The position numbers and the translations under genes are program-made. A model generated the notes under the pieces. The model was not told where the DNA came from. It made no database searches and saw only the letters and a program-made list of their open reading frames with translations. Below are positions 35,152 to 46,062 of a stretch of 64,000 nucleotides of DNA, one piece after another. Each line of letters begins with the position of its first letter. Position 1 is the stretch's first letter. Source of the DNA: Rhodanobacteraceae bacterium (GTDB lineage Bacteria > Pseudomonadota > Gammaproteobacteria > Xanthomonadales > Rhodanobacteraceae); NCBI GenBank assembly GCA_004299555.1, contig SCQU01000003.1:124001-188000 (forward strand). Reading direction: 5' to 3'.

Positions 35152-37716
35152 ATGAGGCACACAGATCGGGTTAATCGAGTGGCGCTCGTCGTTGCCATCG
35201 GTGCGGCACTGATGGTGAGTGGCGTGCAGGCGGGCGTAGCAGCGGAGGGCCAGCCGCAGCAGGGGGGTGAGAGCACGACGAACACCAAACCTGCCGCCAA
35301 GAAGCCGCCGCCGAAGACTGCCAACCAGCCGCCGAAAGGCGCGCAGACACTGAGTGAGATTGTCGTGACGGGTGCGCCGACATACAGTGGCGTGACGCGG
35401 CTCGACGCGAGCTTTTCGATCACGTCGCTGACGCGTGAGCAGATCAAGGAAACCAACCCGATCAGTGTGGCCGATTTGCTGAAGCAGTCGCCGGGCGTCT
35501 ATCCCGAATCATCGGGGGGACAGACCGGGGCGAACGTCGAGGTTGCGGGGTTTCCGTCGGACAGCGGGGCGCCGTTCGCGACGTTCGAGCTAGAAGGGAT
35601 GCCGCTGTTTCCGCGCTGGTCGTATTTCGAGGATGCGATGCTGCGACTGGATGACACCATCAACCACGTCGAGATGCTTCAGGGTGGCCCGTCCGTGTTG
35701 TACGGAATCGGTCAGCCCGGCGTGATCGGCAACTTCATCCTGCGACAGGGTACGACGGTGCCAAGTGGCGACATCGGGCTTACCTGGCTTTCGGAAGGCG
35801 GGGAACGGCTGGACGGGTTCGTCGGGTTTCCGGTTGGAAAGAACGGTTGGGTGGGCAGCGTCGGGGGATTCTGGCGCCAATCGGACGGCGTGCGCGATCC
35901 GCAGTTCAAGGCAGACAAGGGCGGTCAGCTTACACTTACGTTGGCCAAGGATTTCGACAATGGCTCGGTGCTTTTCTATGCGCGCGCGTTGCGCGACCAC
36001 AACCAGTTCGTCACCGATACGCCGATCTTCAACCCGGCGCCCGGTACGTTTTCGGACTGGCCAGGCTTCAGCCCGCTGACCGGAACCTTCGGCAGCTGGG
36101 CCGACCAGCATCAGGCTTGGCAAGTCACGCCGTGCTACACCGCCGGCTGCACCCCGGGTGCGTATCGTGCGGACATGGGGCTCGGGCGCGGCGGCAGTAT
36201 CCGGGTGTTTGGCGGCAGCGCGGAATTTGACCTGGGTGGCGGCTGGTCGTTGTCGGACAAGTTTCAGGCCATCGGTGGCTACATGCCGCAGTTCGCCTTC
36301 TTCAGTACCGGCCAGAATCCGGAGACGCTGGGCCAGTTCATCAGCGACACGGCAAGCAGCTTCGGGCTTCCGGCGGGGCTTGCGGCGACCGCGCAGTACA
36401 CGACGGGTGGTACACCGGACATGAACGAGCAGGTCACCGTGCAAAATCCGGAATCGATCCTCGAGCACCCGCGCTCGATCAGCAATGAGTTCCACATCAA
36501 CAAAGAGCTGTTTGACGGCAACACCGTGACCGCCGGTTCGTACATCGCGTTTTTTTCGGACACCCTGGTCGGGCACGAGGGCTGGAACCAGTTGCTGCAG
36601 GCCAAGACCAACCCGACCCCGATCTCGGTCAACCTGAGTGATGGAACGCACACCTACATGCTGACCGACAGCCAGGGCCTGTACAGCCAGGATCCGCAGT
36701 CGTGGATGGAAGACACCGAAAAGTGGCACGAATCAACGATGGCGCTCTTCCTGACCGATACGTGGCAGATCGGCAAATGGTGGTTGAGCGGCGGCGTACG
36801 TTTCCAACACAACCGGCTGGGAGGCTGGCTGCAAAACACCTCGTCCGGTGACATGGATGCCAACCCGTACACCGTTTACAACAATCAGTCCGAATTTCTG
36901 GTGCCGGGTTCCACCACCTATACATACTCCAAGTCGGCGCCAGCCTGGACGCTGGGCGCGACCTATGTGTTCAACAACCACATGAGTGCCTATGCGCGCG
37001 TCAATGACGGCATCTTCATGCCGGGTTTCGATGACGTCTACAACAACCCCGACGTGACGGTGGAGAAGATCCACAACATGGAAGTTGGTTTCAAGTACCA
37101 GGCGCCGTGGATATTCCTTGACGTCAGTGCGTACCGGCGCCTGTTCTACGGCATCCCGTATACGTTCCAGAGCCCGACGGAAACTATCAACCTGTTGTAC
37201 GGGTCGGCGACCAAGGGCGTGAACCTCCAGGCGGTGCTGACTCCGTTCGCGCACTTTTCGGTTGCGATGGGCGCCAGTTACATGAACGGCCGCTACACCC
37301 ACCATGCTGGCTGTGTTCCATACACTGCACAGGATGGAAGCACCCAGTGCGGCACCATCGATGGCAAGCTCCTGGATCGCCAGCCTAAGTTCCAGTACCG
37401 CGTGACGCCGGCATATACGGTACCGACCGGTTGGGGCCGCATGCGCTTCTGGTTTACGTTCGAGCACGTCGGCAACCGTTACGGCGACCAGCTGAACCAG
37501 CAGCCGCTGGGCAGCTACCATGATTTTGCGATTGGTGCACAGGCGGATATTGGCACGAACTGGCAGCTGACCCTGCGCGGGACCAATGTCACCAATGAAG
37601 TGGGCATCACCGAAGGCAACGCCCGGCTGTTTGGTTTCGCCAGCGGTGGCGGTGTGATCCTCGCGCGCTCGATCGAAGGTCGGGAGGTCAACTTCCAGGT
37701 CAAGTACCGGTTCTGA
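35152..37716 (+). CDS. TonB-dependent outer-membrane receptor
   Basis: An 854-residue receptor from ATG 35152 (GAGGTGA upstream); the longer frame adds 20 unlikely residues. It has a signal peptide (about 1-30), a Pro/Lys-rich linker, a TonB-box-like TLSEIVVTG, a plug domain (ISVADLLKQSPGVYPESSGG) and a 22-strand-type barrel ending in the aromatic KYRF. Such receptors import scarce oligomers over 600 Da. Its candidate operator and the adjoining exported GH63 and GH35 enzymes point to a galactose-containing glycoconjugate as substrate rather than siderophore iron. Confidence 0.88.
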   Translation: MRHTDRVNRVALVVAIGAALMVSGVQAGVAAEGQPQQGGESTTNTKPAAKKPPPKTANQPPKGAQTLSEIVVTGAPTYSGVTRLDASFSITSLTREQIKETNPISVADLLKQSPGVYPESSGGQTGANVEVAGFPSDSGAPFATFELEGMPLFPRWSYFEDAMLRLDDTINHVEMLQGGPSVLYGIGQPGVIGNFILRQGTTVPSGDIGLTWLSEGGERLDGFVGFPVGKNGWVGSVGGFWRQSDGVRDPQFKADKGGQLTLTLAKDFDNGSVLFYARALRDHNQFVTDTPIFNPAPGTFSDWPGFSPLTGTFGSWADQHQAWQVTPCYTAGCTPGAYRADMGLGRGGSIRVFGGSAEFDLGGGWSLSDKFQAIGGYMPQFAFFSTGQNPETLGQFISDTASSFGLPAGLAATAQYTTGGTPDMNEQVTVQNPESILEHPRSISNEFHINKELFDGNTVTAGSYIAFFSDTLVGHEGWNQLLQAKTNPTPISVNLSDGTHTYMLTDSQGLYSQDPQSWMEDTEKWHESTMALFLTDTWQIGKWWLSGGVRFQHNRLGGWLQNTSSGDMDANPYTVYNNQSEFLVPGSTTYTYSKSAPAWTLGATYVFNNHMSAYARVNDGIFMPGFDDVYNNPDVTVEKIHNMEVGFKYQAPWIFLDVSAYRRLFYGIPYTFQSPTETINLLYGSATKGVNLQAVLTPFAHFSVAMGASYMNGRYTHHAGCVPYTAQDGSTQCGTIDGKLLDRQPKFQYRVTPAYTVPTGWGRMRFWFTFEHVGNRYGDQLNQQPLGSYHDFAIGAQADIGTNWQLTLRGTNVTNEVGITEGNARLFGFASGGGVILARSIEGREVNFQVKYRF

Positions 37717-37804
37717 CGGCGCCACGCAGCCGCCAGCCGGTGCGGTCGGACGGCTCGCGCCGGGGCTGGTCGGAACATCGCGGTTCGGCGAGAGGGCTGG
37801 TGCA

Positions 37805-39943
37805 ATGACGTTGGATGGCGCGGACACATTGGCAGGGTGGCTGTACGTTGCGCGTCGGGCAGCCGTGCCACGCCGCGGTCGACTGTCCTTGATGGGCTGC
37901 GCGTTGAGCGTGGCGGCGGTATTGCTGGTGTGCGGCAAGACCGCGACGGCGGGTGCCACGCCGCCAGCCGCGGCGAATACCGGTGCGGCCGGCTATGCCG
38001 ATGTGCTCGACGTGCACGGCACGCCGCAGTCACCGTCTGATCGCCGTTTCAATATCTTTTTTGACGCGGGTGCGTGGCAGGGCTACAGCCTGCCGCCTAT
38101 TGGCGATGGCGCAACCGGGTTTGTCGGCCCGTTCGTGGCCAGTCTGCACAATGGGAGGTGGGTAGACACGAGGTTTGCGCAATTCGCGTTGACGACGTCC
38201 ACTAGGCATACCGCGATCCCCCTGCGGGAAGTGTCCGGACACGCCGAACCGGGCTACCTGCAGCGTACGTTTGCGGCGCCGGGCTTGAACGTCAGTCAGA
38301 CCTTGTTCTTCGTCAACTCCAGAACTGCGTTGGTACGCATTGACTTGATGTCGAGCACTGCGCGCGACGTCTCGTTCACCGTCAGCGGCACGGCTATGCC
38401 GGGGCTGACCAGCACATTTGTGGATGAGCGCAGCGCGGTGATGCAATCCTTTCCGCGATCAGCGTCACAAGTCGTTACGCGCGTGCGCGCTCCGAACAAT
38501 GCTTCGTACAGGACGCAGGTTTCCACCGACGGATACCGGATCACTCTGCGGCAGCCGTTGAAATTGCGGGCGGACCAAACTGCAACCGTGTATGTTGCTC
38601 AAACCCTTTTGTACGACGCGCGCACCGCCTCGCCCGCGGCGGTCGATTTTGCTACGGCGTGGACGGACAACCGCACGCGCTGGAACGGCTACCTGAAGGT
38701 TGCATCGCGTGCTCATAGGCCGGGATTGCCCGATGCCACCGCCCGGCACGTGGCGGCCAAGGCGATGGAAACCCTGCTGGGCAACTGGCGCGCCGCGCGC
38801 GGCGACCTGCAGCACGCGGGCGTGGTGCCGGCGTATTCGAATCCCGACTTCAATGAATGCGTTTGGGCGTGGGATTCATGGAAGCAGGCTGCGGCTCTGT
38901 CGCTATTCGCGCCACGGCTCGCCGAAGACAACCTGCTGGAGATGTTCGACTATCAGGCGGCAGACGGCATGATTCCGGACCTCGTCTGCCTGCACGCGAA
39001 GGACAACAACTGGCGCAACACCAAACCGCCGCTGGCGACGTGGGCGGCGCTGCGGGTCTATCGCACCAATCGCGACAAGGCGTTCCTGCGCGCGTTGTAC
39101 CCTAAGCTTGTGCGCTGTCACAATTGGTGGTTCGCCGACCGCGACCACCTGCACGACGGGCTGGCCGAATACGGTTCGACCGACGGCACGCTCAAGGCCG
39201 CGAAGTGGGAAAGCGGCATGGACGATGATGCGCGCTTCGATCACGCCGCGATGCTGCAAAACGGCAAGCGCGCCTGGTCGATGAACCAGGACGCGGTGGA
39301 CCTCAACGCGTATCTGTACCGCGATGCCACAGATCTCGCGGCAGCCGCCAGCATTCTGGGTGACAGAACGCAGCAGGCCGCGTGGCAGCAGCGCGCCGCA
39401 GCGCTGAAGGCAAAGATCGATACGCGCTTCTTTGACGAGGCGCGTGGGTATTTCTTCGACGTCCGGATTCCGGATGGCACGTTCGTGACAACCTACGGCC
39501 CCGCGGGCTGGATTCCGCTGTGGGCTGGCGCCGCGACGCCTGCGCAGGCAAAGGCGGTCGCGCGCGTGCTGGCCAATCCGCGCAAGTTCGACACCCTCAT
39601 GCCGTTCCCGACGCTGGCGGCCGACGACCCGCGCTTTGCGCCGGTGGAGGGCTACTGGCGCGGCCCGGTGTGGCTCGACCAGGCATACTTTGCGGTGCGC
39701 GGCCTCGAGCGCTACGGGTTCGATGCGCAGGCGGACGGCATGGCCCTGCGCCTCTTCACCCGGGCGCAGGGGTTGACGGGTGACGGGCCGATCCGCGAGA
39801 ACTACGATCCGTTGACCGGGCAAGGCCTCAACTCGCGCAATTTCAGCTGGTCCGCCGCGAGCTATCTGATGCTGCTGCTGGATCCGGCGACAGGCACCGC
39901 GAAGGTGCGGCAAGGCGTTCCAACAGGATCGAAACAGCCGTGA
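37805..39943 (+). CDS. Exported GH63-type alpha-glucosidase (YgjK-like)
   Basis: A 712-residue (alpha/alpha)6-barrel glycosidase with an N-terminal beta-sandwich. An N-terminal membrane-type signal (hydrophobic about 30-45, Ala-rich cleavage region near 50) sends it to the periplasm or outer membrane. GH63 signatures are WAWDSWKQAAAL (about 350), ESGMDDDARFD with the putative acid Asp (about 468), YWRGPVWLDQAYF (about 618) and ENYDPLTGQG with the base Glu (about 665). YgjK cleaves Glc-alpha-Gal and kojibiose, and GH63 includes alpha-1,2-glucosidases. It is coupled to the next gene by GTGA. GH65 or GH37 are less likely given these motifs. Confidence 0.8.
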   Translation: MTLDGADTLAGWLYVARRAAVPRRGRLSLMGCALSVAAVLLVCGKTATAGATPPAAANTGAAGYADVLDVHGTPQSPSDRRFNIFFDAGAWQGYSLPPIGDGATGFVGPFVASLHNGRWVDTRFAQFALTTSTRHTAIPLREVSGHAEPGYLQRTFAAPGLNVSQTLFFVNSRTALVRIDLMSSTARDVSFTVSGTAMPGLTSTFVDERSAVMQSFPRSASQVVTRVRAPNNASYRTQVSTDGYRITLRQPLKLRADQTATVYVAQTLLYDARTASPAAVDFATAWTDNRTRWNGYLKVASRAHRPGLPDATARHVAAKAMETLLGNWRAARGDLQHAGVVPAYSNPDFNECVWAWDSWKQAAALSLFAPRLAEDNLLEMFDYQAADGMIPDLVCLHAKDNNWRNTKPPLATWAALRVYRTNRDKAFLRALYPKLVRCHNWWFADRDHLHDGLAEYGSTDGTLKAAKWESGMDDDARFDHAAMLQNGKRAWSMNQDAVDLNAYLYRDATDLAAAASILGDRTQQAAWQQRAAALKAKIDTRFFDEARGYFFDVRIPDGTFVTTYGPAGWIPLWAGAATPAQAKAVARVLANPRKFDTLMPFPTLAADDPRFAPVEGYWRGPVWLDQAYFAVRGLERYGFDAQADGMALRLFTRAQGLTGDGPIRENYDPLTGQGLNSRNFSWSAASYLMLLLDPATGTAKVRQGVPTGSKQP

Positions 39944-42900
39944 GTGAACCGAGTGAAGTGGCCCCCTGCACCCCGGACGCCGCGGCCTCGCTGGCGCAAA
40001 GGTTGTACGCCATCGAGGCACACGCGCAGCCGTTGCCGAGCGAGTACGACCAGGTGTTCAAGCTGGTCGCGGCCGACGGTGCGGCGTACATCCTGAAGGT
40101 GATGCATCCGTCGCGGGATGCGGCGTTCATCGACCTGCAGTGCAGGACGCTGCAGCATCTTGCCGAGCGTGCGCCGACGCTGGCTTTGCAACGCGTTGTA
40201 CCGACCCGGCAGGGCGACGCGTTTACCCGCGTGCGCGTCGCCGATGGCAGCGAGCGGATCGTCTGGCTGCTGAGTTGCTTGCCCGGCAAGATGCTGCTGG
40301 ACTTCCGGCCGCATTCGCCCGCACTGCTCGAAAGCCTGGGTGGACTGCTGGGCGCGGTGGATGCGGCGCTGCAGGACTTCGTGCACCCAGCCGCGCAGCG
40401 CGACGGCTTCAAATGGGACCTTTCGTGCGCGTTGTGGATCAAGGGTCGGTTGTCGGCGATCGTCGATCCTGCGCGCCGTGCCCTCATCGAACACGCGGTC
40501 GCGCTGTACGAGCGCGACGTGTTGCCGCGCGCGCCGCGGTTGCGCCGCGACGTCATTTACGGCGATGCCAATGACTACAACGTGCTGGTGCAGTGGGCCG
40601 CGGGCACCGCGCAGCCGCGCGTCGGCATCGTCGATTTCGGCGACATGCACGCGGGTTGGATCGTGGCCGAGCCGGCCGTGGCGGCGGCGTACGCGCTGCT
40701 CGACGAGCCGGCACCGCTGGCGGTGGCAGCCAGTGTCGTCGGGGGCTTCCACAATGCTCTGGCACTCGAGGACGATGAAATCGCCACGCTGTTTCCGCTC
40801 GTCCTGATGCGCCTGGCGGTCAGTGTGGTCAATTCAGCGCTGCGCAAGCAGGCCCGACCGGATGATCCGTACGTCACCGTTTCCGAAGCGCCGGCGTGGG
40901 CTGCGCTGGAACGCCTCGATGCCATCGATCCGCGCTTCGCGCATGCGCTACTGCGGGACGCCTGCGGCCTGGAACCTGAGCCGGAGTCGGCCAGGTTGAC
41001 TGCGTGGCTGATGGCCCACCGGGCGGACTTCGCGCCCGTCGTCGGCATCGACTTCGCACAGTACCCGCCGTGCGTGCTCGACCTTGGCATCGGCAGTCTG
41101 TTGCTGGGCGCTGATCCGGAACACGGCCACCCGCAAGCGCTGACAGCCGCCATCGCAGCCGAGCTGCAGCGTTGCGGCGCAAGCGTTGGCATCGGCCGCC
41201 ACGACGAAGCGCGCTTCGCGCCGGATGCGTATCGATCCATTGGGGTCGAGCAGCCGGTGGCGGAACTCGCGACCGTCCATCTGGGCGTGGACGTGTTTGT
41301 GTCGGCAGGGACCGCGGTGCATGCACCACTGGCGGGCGTTGTACGTGCCGTTGCGGTGCAGGATGGCGAAGCGTCCGTGGTGCTGCATCACTCATCCGCT
41401 GACGCACCGGACTTCTTTACGCTGTACCGGCACCTTGCCGCGGACAGCGTTGCGGCGTTGGCGCAAGGCGGGCAAGTCGATCGCGACGCGGAAATGGGCA
41501 AGGTTGCGGCGTCAGCGCAAAATGGCGGCGAACCCGCGCACGTCCACTTCCAGATTGCCTCTGACCTGCTCGACCTCGACACGGGTTTCCCGAGTCGTGT
41601 GCCGGTGGCCGAACGCGCGGTCTGGACGGCATTTTCACCCGATCCGAACCTGGTCCTCGGAATTTCGGATGCCTGCTTCCCCAAGCACTGGACGTTCGGG
41701 GAAACCATTGCCAAGCGGCACGCGCTGCTGGGACCCAGCCTCAGCATCTCGTACCGGAAACCGCTGAAGATCGTGCGCGGCTGGCGGCAGTATCTATATG
41801 ACGACACCGGCCGTCCCTACCTTGACATGTTCAACAACGTGCCACTGATCGGGCACGGCGATCCGCGCGTCGTCGAAGCCGTCACGCGCCAGCTGGCCTT
41901 GATCAATACCAATACGCGCTACCTGCACGACACCGTGCTGCGTTACGCCGAACGCCTGACCGAACTGCTGCCCGCGCCGCTCAGCGTGTGCTACTTCGTC
42001 AACTCCGGCAGCGAGGCGAACGAGTTGGCGATCCGCATCGCGCGCACGCACACGCACGCCGAAGACATGCTGGTGCTTGAGAATGCGTACCACGGCAACA
42101 CCGGCACGGTGACCGACATCAGCCCGTACAAGTTCGACGGTCCCGGTGGCACCGGGCGCAAGCCGTGGGTGCACGTGGCGCCCATCGCCGACGACTATCG
42201 CGGCCCGTATCGCCGCGGCGAACCCGACCTTGGCCGGCGTTACGCAGGGGACGTCGCGGGCATCCTTGCCGACATGCAAAAGGATGGTCGGCGACTTGCC
42301 GCATATATCGCGGAGAGCGTACCCAGTGTCGGCGGCCAGGTGTTTTTCCCGGATGGCTACCTCGCCGAGGTTTATCGTGCCGTACGTGCGGCCGGCGGTC
42401 TGTGCATCGCGGATGAAGTGCAGGTCGGATTCGGTCGGCTTGGACGCTGCTGGTGGGGTTTCGAGACGCAGCACGTGATCCCCGACATCGTGGTGCTGGC
42501 CAAACCCATCGCCAACTGCTTTCCGCTGGCTGCCGTGGTCACCACGCCCAGGATCGCGGCATCGTTCAACAACGGGATGGAGTTCTTCAGTACCTATGGC
42601 GGCAACCCGGTGTCGTGTGCGGCCGGTCTTGCGGTGCTGGATGTGTTGCGCGATGACCGCCTGCAGGCGAACGCGCTAACCATGGGCAACGACCTGATCG
42701 GCAAGTTGCGCGGCCTGCAAAACAAGTATCCGCTGATCGGCGACGTACGCGGCATGGGGCTGTTCCTCGGGATCGATCTTGTCACCGATCGCGAGACCCG
42801 TACGCCGGCGACCGTGGCAGCAGGCCATGTCGTCAATCGTTTGCGCGAGCGCGGCGTGCTGGCCGGTACCGACGGGCCGTTACACAACGTCATCAAGCTG

Positions 42901-42990
42901 CGGCCGCCGATGATCATCGAGCGGTCGGACATCGACCGTTTCATCAGTGTGCTCGATTGTGTGTTGCGCGAAGACCTGCCGCCGGGCTGA
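39940..42990 (+). CDS. Kinase-M23-like-class III aminotransferase fusion (probable hydroxylysine or ethanolamine kinase/phospho-lyase)
   Basis: A 1016-residue three-part cytoplasmic enzyme. Residues 1-330 are an aminoglycoside-phosphotransferase-fold kinase with YGDANDYN (about 206) and VDFGD (about 231); the usual His of the HGD motif is Tyr. Residues 430-560 resemble an M23 peptidase with metal residues HLGVD and HVHFQ. Residues 590-1016 are a class III PLP enzyme ([14 protein letters not shown] Lys in VLAKPIAN, about 854). Vertebrate homologues of the two ends are hydroxylysine kinase and the phosphohydroxylysine or phosphoethanolamine phospho-lyases. A fused kinase and lyase would phosphorylate an amino alcohol, then eliminate phosphate and ammonia. 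Hydroxylysine is favoured by context; ethanolamine remains possible. Confidence 0.75.
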   Translation: MSEPSEVAPCTPDAAASLAQRLYAIEAHAQPLPSEYDQVFKLVAADGAAYILKVMHPSRDAAFIDLQCRTLQHLAERAPTLALQRVVPTRQGDAFTRVRVADGSERIVWLLSCLPGKMLLDFRPHSPALLESLGGLLGAVDAALQDFVHPAAQRDGFKWDLSCALWIKGRLSAIVDPARRALIEHAVALYERDVLPRAPRLRRDVIYGDANDYNVLVQWAAGTAQPRVGIVDFGDMHAGWIVAEPAVAAAYALLDEPAPLAVAASVVGGFHNALALEDDEIATLFPLVLMRLAVSVVNSALRKQARPDDPYVTVSEAPAWAALERLDAIDPRFAHALLRDACGLEPEPESARLTAWLMAHRADFAPVVGIDFAQYPPCVLDLGIGSLLLGADPEHGHPQALTAAIAAELQRCGASVGIGRHDEARFAPDAYRSIGVEQPVAELATVHLGVDVFVSAGTAVHAPLAGVVRAVAVQDGEASVVLHHSSADAPDFFTLYRHLAADSVAALAQGGQVDRDAEMGKVAASAQNGGEPAHVHFQIASDLLDLDTGFPSRVPVAERAVWTAFSPDPNLVLGISDACFPKHWTFGETIAKRHALLGPSLSISYRKPLKIVRGWRQYLYDDTGRPYLDMFNNVPLIGHGDPRVVEAVTRQLALINTNTRYLHDTVLRYAERLTELLPAPLSVCYFVNSGSEANELAIRIARTHTHAEDMLVLENAYHGNTGTVTDISPYKFDGPGGTGRKPWVHVAPIADDYRGPYRRGEPDLGRRYAGDVAGILADMQKDGRRLAAYIAESVPSVGGQVFFPDGYLAEVYRAVRAAGGLCIADEVQVGFGRLGRCWWGFETQHVIPDIVVLAKPIANCFPLAAVVTTPRIAASFNNGMEFFSTYGGNPVSCAAGLAVLDVLRDDRLQANALTMGNDLIGKLRGLQNKYPLIGDVRGMGLFLGIDLVTDRETRTPATVAAGHVVNRLRERGVLAGTDGPLHNVIKLRPPMIIERSDIDRFISVLDCVLREDLPPG

Positions 42991-43044
42991 AGCATCCAGG
43001 CGGTGATGGCGTAACCGCGCCGATTGCATTTGGAGGAAGGAGCC

Positions 43045-46026
43045 ATGAGCGTGCCGCATCCATCGCACAAGACCGCGGGCGCCGCGTTGCACCAGCTTGG
43101 CGTGGTGTTGTGTCTGGCAGCCATGCTCATCGTGCCAGGTATCGCCGGGGCGCAGGAAACCGCACGGCCGCAAGTACCGAAGATCGCGCCGACGCCGGTG
43201 CAGCACGCGGTCACCTACGACCGTTACTCGCTTTCGATCAACGGCCAACGCACCTACATCTGGTCGGGTTCGTTCCAGTACTGGCGCCTGCCAAGTCCCG
43301 GCCTGTGGCGCGATGTGCTGCAGAAGATGAAGAGCGCGGGTTTCAATGCCGTCACCCTGTATTTCTACTGGGGTTACCACTCCCCGCGCGACGGCGTGTA
43401 CGACTTTTCGGGCGTGCGCGATGTGGACAAACTGCTGGACATGGCGCAGCAGGCCGGCTTGTATGTGATCGCGCGTCCCGGGCCGTACATCGAGGCCGAG
43501 AGCAACGCAGGCGGCCTGCCGGGCTGGCTGACCGGCATCAAGGGCATCTCGCGTTCGACCGCGCCGGATTACACCGCAGCCTATATGCAGTGGATGACGC
43601 ACATCGATGCGATCATCGCAAAACACCAGATCACGGACGGCACCGGGCCGGTCATCCTGTACCAGCCCGAAAATGAGTTCTACGACGGCTCGCAGGCAGG
43701 CCGGGCCTACATGCAGGCCATCGAGAACAAGGCGCGCGCCGACGGTATCACCGTGCCGTTCCTGGGCAACAACGACGGCACATTCGCCGACGGCGTGGGT
43801 GCCGTGGAACTGCCGGGGTACGACTCGTACCCGCAGGGCTTCGACTGCTCGCATCCGGACCACCGGAATCCCGCGCGTGACTTCAGCAAGCAGCGCGCGC
43901 AGAACCGCCGCTCGCCGCTGTACTTCCCCGAGTTCCAGGGCGGCTCGTTCGATCCGTGGGGCGGCCCGGGCTACGCCGCGTGCCGCACGCTGACCGGGCC
44001 GGACTTCGAACGCGTGTTCTACGAGTCGAACATCGCGCAGGGTTCGACGATGCAGAACTTCTACATGACGTTTGGCGGTACGAGCTGGGGCTGGCTTGCA
44101 TACCCGGGCGTGTACACGTCATACGACTACGGTGCGGCGCTCAACGAAAGCCGCCAGTTGACGCCCAAGTACTACCAGCAAAAACTGCTGGGCTATTTCG
44201 TTGCTGCGGTCAAACCGTTGACGCAAACCGACCGGCTGGCGGTGCGGCAGCCGACCGACCGGTCCTTGCGACTGGACGGCCGGGTAAATCCGGTGAACGG
44301 CACGCGCATTTACGTATTGCGCCACGCCAACGCCACGTCCGGCACCACGGCCACGACGCACGTCTGGCTCAGCCTGCCGGGCGCGGATGGCAAGCCCCCA
44401 CGGCAGGTGCTGGTGCCGCAACAGGCGGGCACGTCGATCCGTATCCACGGCCGTGATTCCAAACTGCTGCTCGCAAACTATCGCTTTGGTCACCAGGATC
44501 TGGTGTATTCCACGTCGCAGTTGATGACCGACGTCGCAGGTGCCGGTGGTGACACGCTCGTGCTGTACAACCCCAAGGGCGAGGCGGGCGAAACCGTGCT
44601 GGCGTATCCATCGCAGCCCAGGGTGGACGTGTTGGCGGGCAAGGCCGCCACGCATTGGGACGCAGCCACCGGGTGCCTGCGGCTCGATTACGTGCACGCC
44701 GGCCTCGCGCGCGTCCGCATCGCGGATGCCGGTCACGACCTGTTGCTGCTGATCGGAACCACGCACGAACTCGACAACCTGTGGCGGCTGGATACCGCAT
44801 CGGGCGCGGTGCTGGTCAACGGGCCGCACCTGGTGCGCGCCGCCGTGCTCGGTGCCGATGGCACCTTGCAACTGACGGGCGACACCGACCGGCCTACTGC
44901 TGTGGAAGTGTTCGCGCCAGCTGCAACCAAGGCCGTGACGTGGAATGACGTCGATGTTGCGCTCACGCGTACCGCATCCGGCAGCCTTGAGGGCAAGCTG
45001 GCCGGCCCCATGCCCTTGACCTTGCCGCCATTGACGCAATGGAAGTTCAAGGCGGGTGCACCCGAGATCGCGCTGCGGTTCAACGATGCGAAGTGGATTC
45101 GTGCCAGCCGCACCAGCAGCAACAATCCTTTCCTGAAGGCCGGCCAGCCGGTGCTGGATGAGGACGCCTACGGGTTCCACAACGGCGATGTGTGGTACCG
45201 CGGCCACTTCAAAGCAACCGGCAAGGAGAAGGGCATCATCCTGACCGCCGGCACCGGCGCGCACGGCGTATTCACCGCGTGGTTGAACGGCCACTACCTG
45301 GGACGTGGCGCCAGCGGCCGCTATATCGACAACACGCAGTATTTCAATATCGATCCGGCGGATCTTGCGGCCGGCAAGGACAACGTCGTGTCCGTGCTGG
45401 TCGCCAACATGGGCCACGAGGAAAACGACGATTCCAACAAGGCGTTCCAGCAGCCGCGCGGACTCATTTCGGCATCGTGGGCCGGAGCATCGACGCCGGT
45501 CGCGTGGCGCGTCCAGGGCAACCGTGGCGGCGAGACACCGATCGACCCGGTGCGCGGCATCTACAACAACGGTGGCCTCTATGGCGAACGCATGGGCTGG
45601 TCGCTGCCGGGTTATCCGGACGCGAAGTGGCGTGGCGTGACGCTGCCCAATGCGGTCAACCGGCCCGGCGTCGATTGGTACCGCACGACATTCAAGCTCG
45701 ACATCCCCGCCGACCAGGACGTGCCGATTGCGCTGAAGATCGACGACTCGCCGTCGCGGCACTATCGCGCCCTGATCTTCATCAACGGCTGGCAATTCGG
45801 CCGCTACGACAACGCGCTGGGCCCGCAGCGCGCGTTCGTACTGCCGCCTGGGCTATTGAATCCGCACGGTGACAACACCATCGCGATCGCATCGTGGTCC
45901 ACCGAACACAGCGGTGGGCTTGGCAAGGTATCGCTCGTCGAGCTCGGCAGTGAGCGGACGTCCCTGCGCGTCAAGATGGTGCAGGCGCCTGAGTATGACG
46001 AGGCGGTGTATGCGCAGGAACATTGA
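43045..46026 (+). CDS. Exported GH35 beta-galactosidase
   Basis: A 993-residue retaining beta-galactosidase with a signal peptide (hydrophobic LGVVLCLAAMLIVPGIAGA). The TIM barrel has LYFYWGYHSP near 110, acid/base Glu in YQPENEF (about 209) and nucleophile Glu in YFPEFQGG (about 295). Beta-galactosidase domains 2-5 follow, including jelly rolls near 690-990, so it has the full length of multi-domain GH35 enzymes. ATG 43045 with GGAGGAAGGAG is chosen over an in-frame start 21 bases earlier. It would release galactose, which the dgo operon then degrades. Confidence 0.9.
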   Translation: MSVPHPSHKTAGAALHQLGVVLCLAAMLIVPGIAGAQETARPQVPKIAPTPVQHAVTYDRYSLSINGQRTYIWSGSFQYWRLPSPGLWRDVLQKMKSAGFNAVTLYFYWGYHSPRDGVYDFSGVRDVDKLLDMAQQAGLYVIARPGPYIEAESNAGGLPGWLTGIKGISRSTAPDYTAAYMQWMTHIDAIIAKHQITDGTGPVILYQPENEFYDGSQAGRAYMQAIENKARADGITVPFLGNNDGTFADGVGAVELPGYDSYPQGFDCSHPDHRNPARDFSKQRAQNRRSPLYFPEFQGGSFDPWGGPGYAACRTLTGPDFERVFYESNIAQGSTMQNFYMTFGGTSWGWLAYPGVYTSYDYGAALNESRQLTPKYYQQKLLGYFVAAVKPLTQTDRLAVRQPTDRSLRLDGRVNPVNGTRIYVLRHANATSGTTATTHVWLSLPGADGKPPRQVLVPQQAGTSIRIHGRDSKLLLANYRFGHQDLVYSTSQLMTDVAGAGGDTLVLYNPKGEAGETVLAYPSQPRVDVLAGKAATHWDAATGCLRLDYVHAGLARVRIADAGHDLLLLIGTTHELDNLWRLDTASGAVLVNGPHLVRAAVLGADGTLQLTGDTDRPTAVEVFAPAATKAVTWNDVDVALTRTASGSLEGKLAGPMPLTLPPLTQWKFKAGAPEIALRFNDAKWIRASRTSSNNPFLKAGQPVLDEDAYGFHNGDVWYRGHFKATGKEKGIILTAGTGAHGVFTAWLNGHYLGRGASGRYIDNTQYFNIDPADLAAGKDNVVSVLVANMGHEENDDSNKAFQQPRGLISASWAGASTPVAWRVQGNRGGETPIDPVRGIYNNGGLYGERMGWSLPGYPDAKWRGVTLPNAVNRPGVDWYRTTFKLDIPADQDVPIALKIDDSPSRHYRALIFINGWQFGRYDNALGPQRAFVLPPGLLNPHGDNTIAIASWSTEHSGGLGKVSLVELGSERTSLRVKMVQAPEYDEAVYAQEH

Positions 46027-46062
46027 CGCAACCTTGGTGGTGGGGGTGGTGGCTCATGGCGC

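Noticed and set aside
37805-39943. Trehalase (GH37) or GH65 enzyme
   Set aside because: The (alpha/alpha)6 barrel is shared, but ESGMDDDARFD, YWRGPVWLDQAYF and ENYDPLTGQG fit GH63 better than the GH37 or GH65 signatures.
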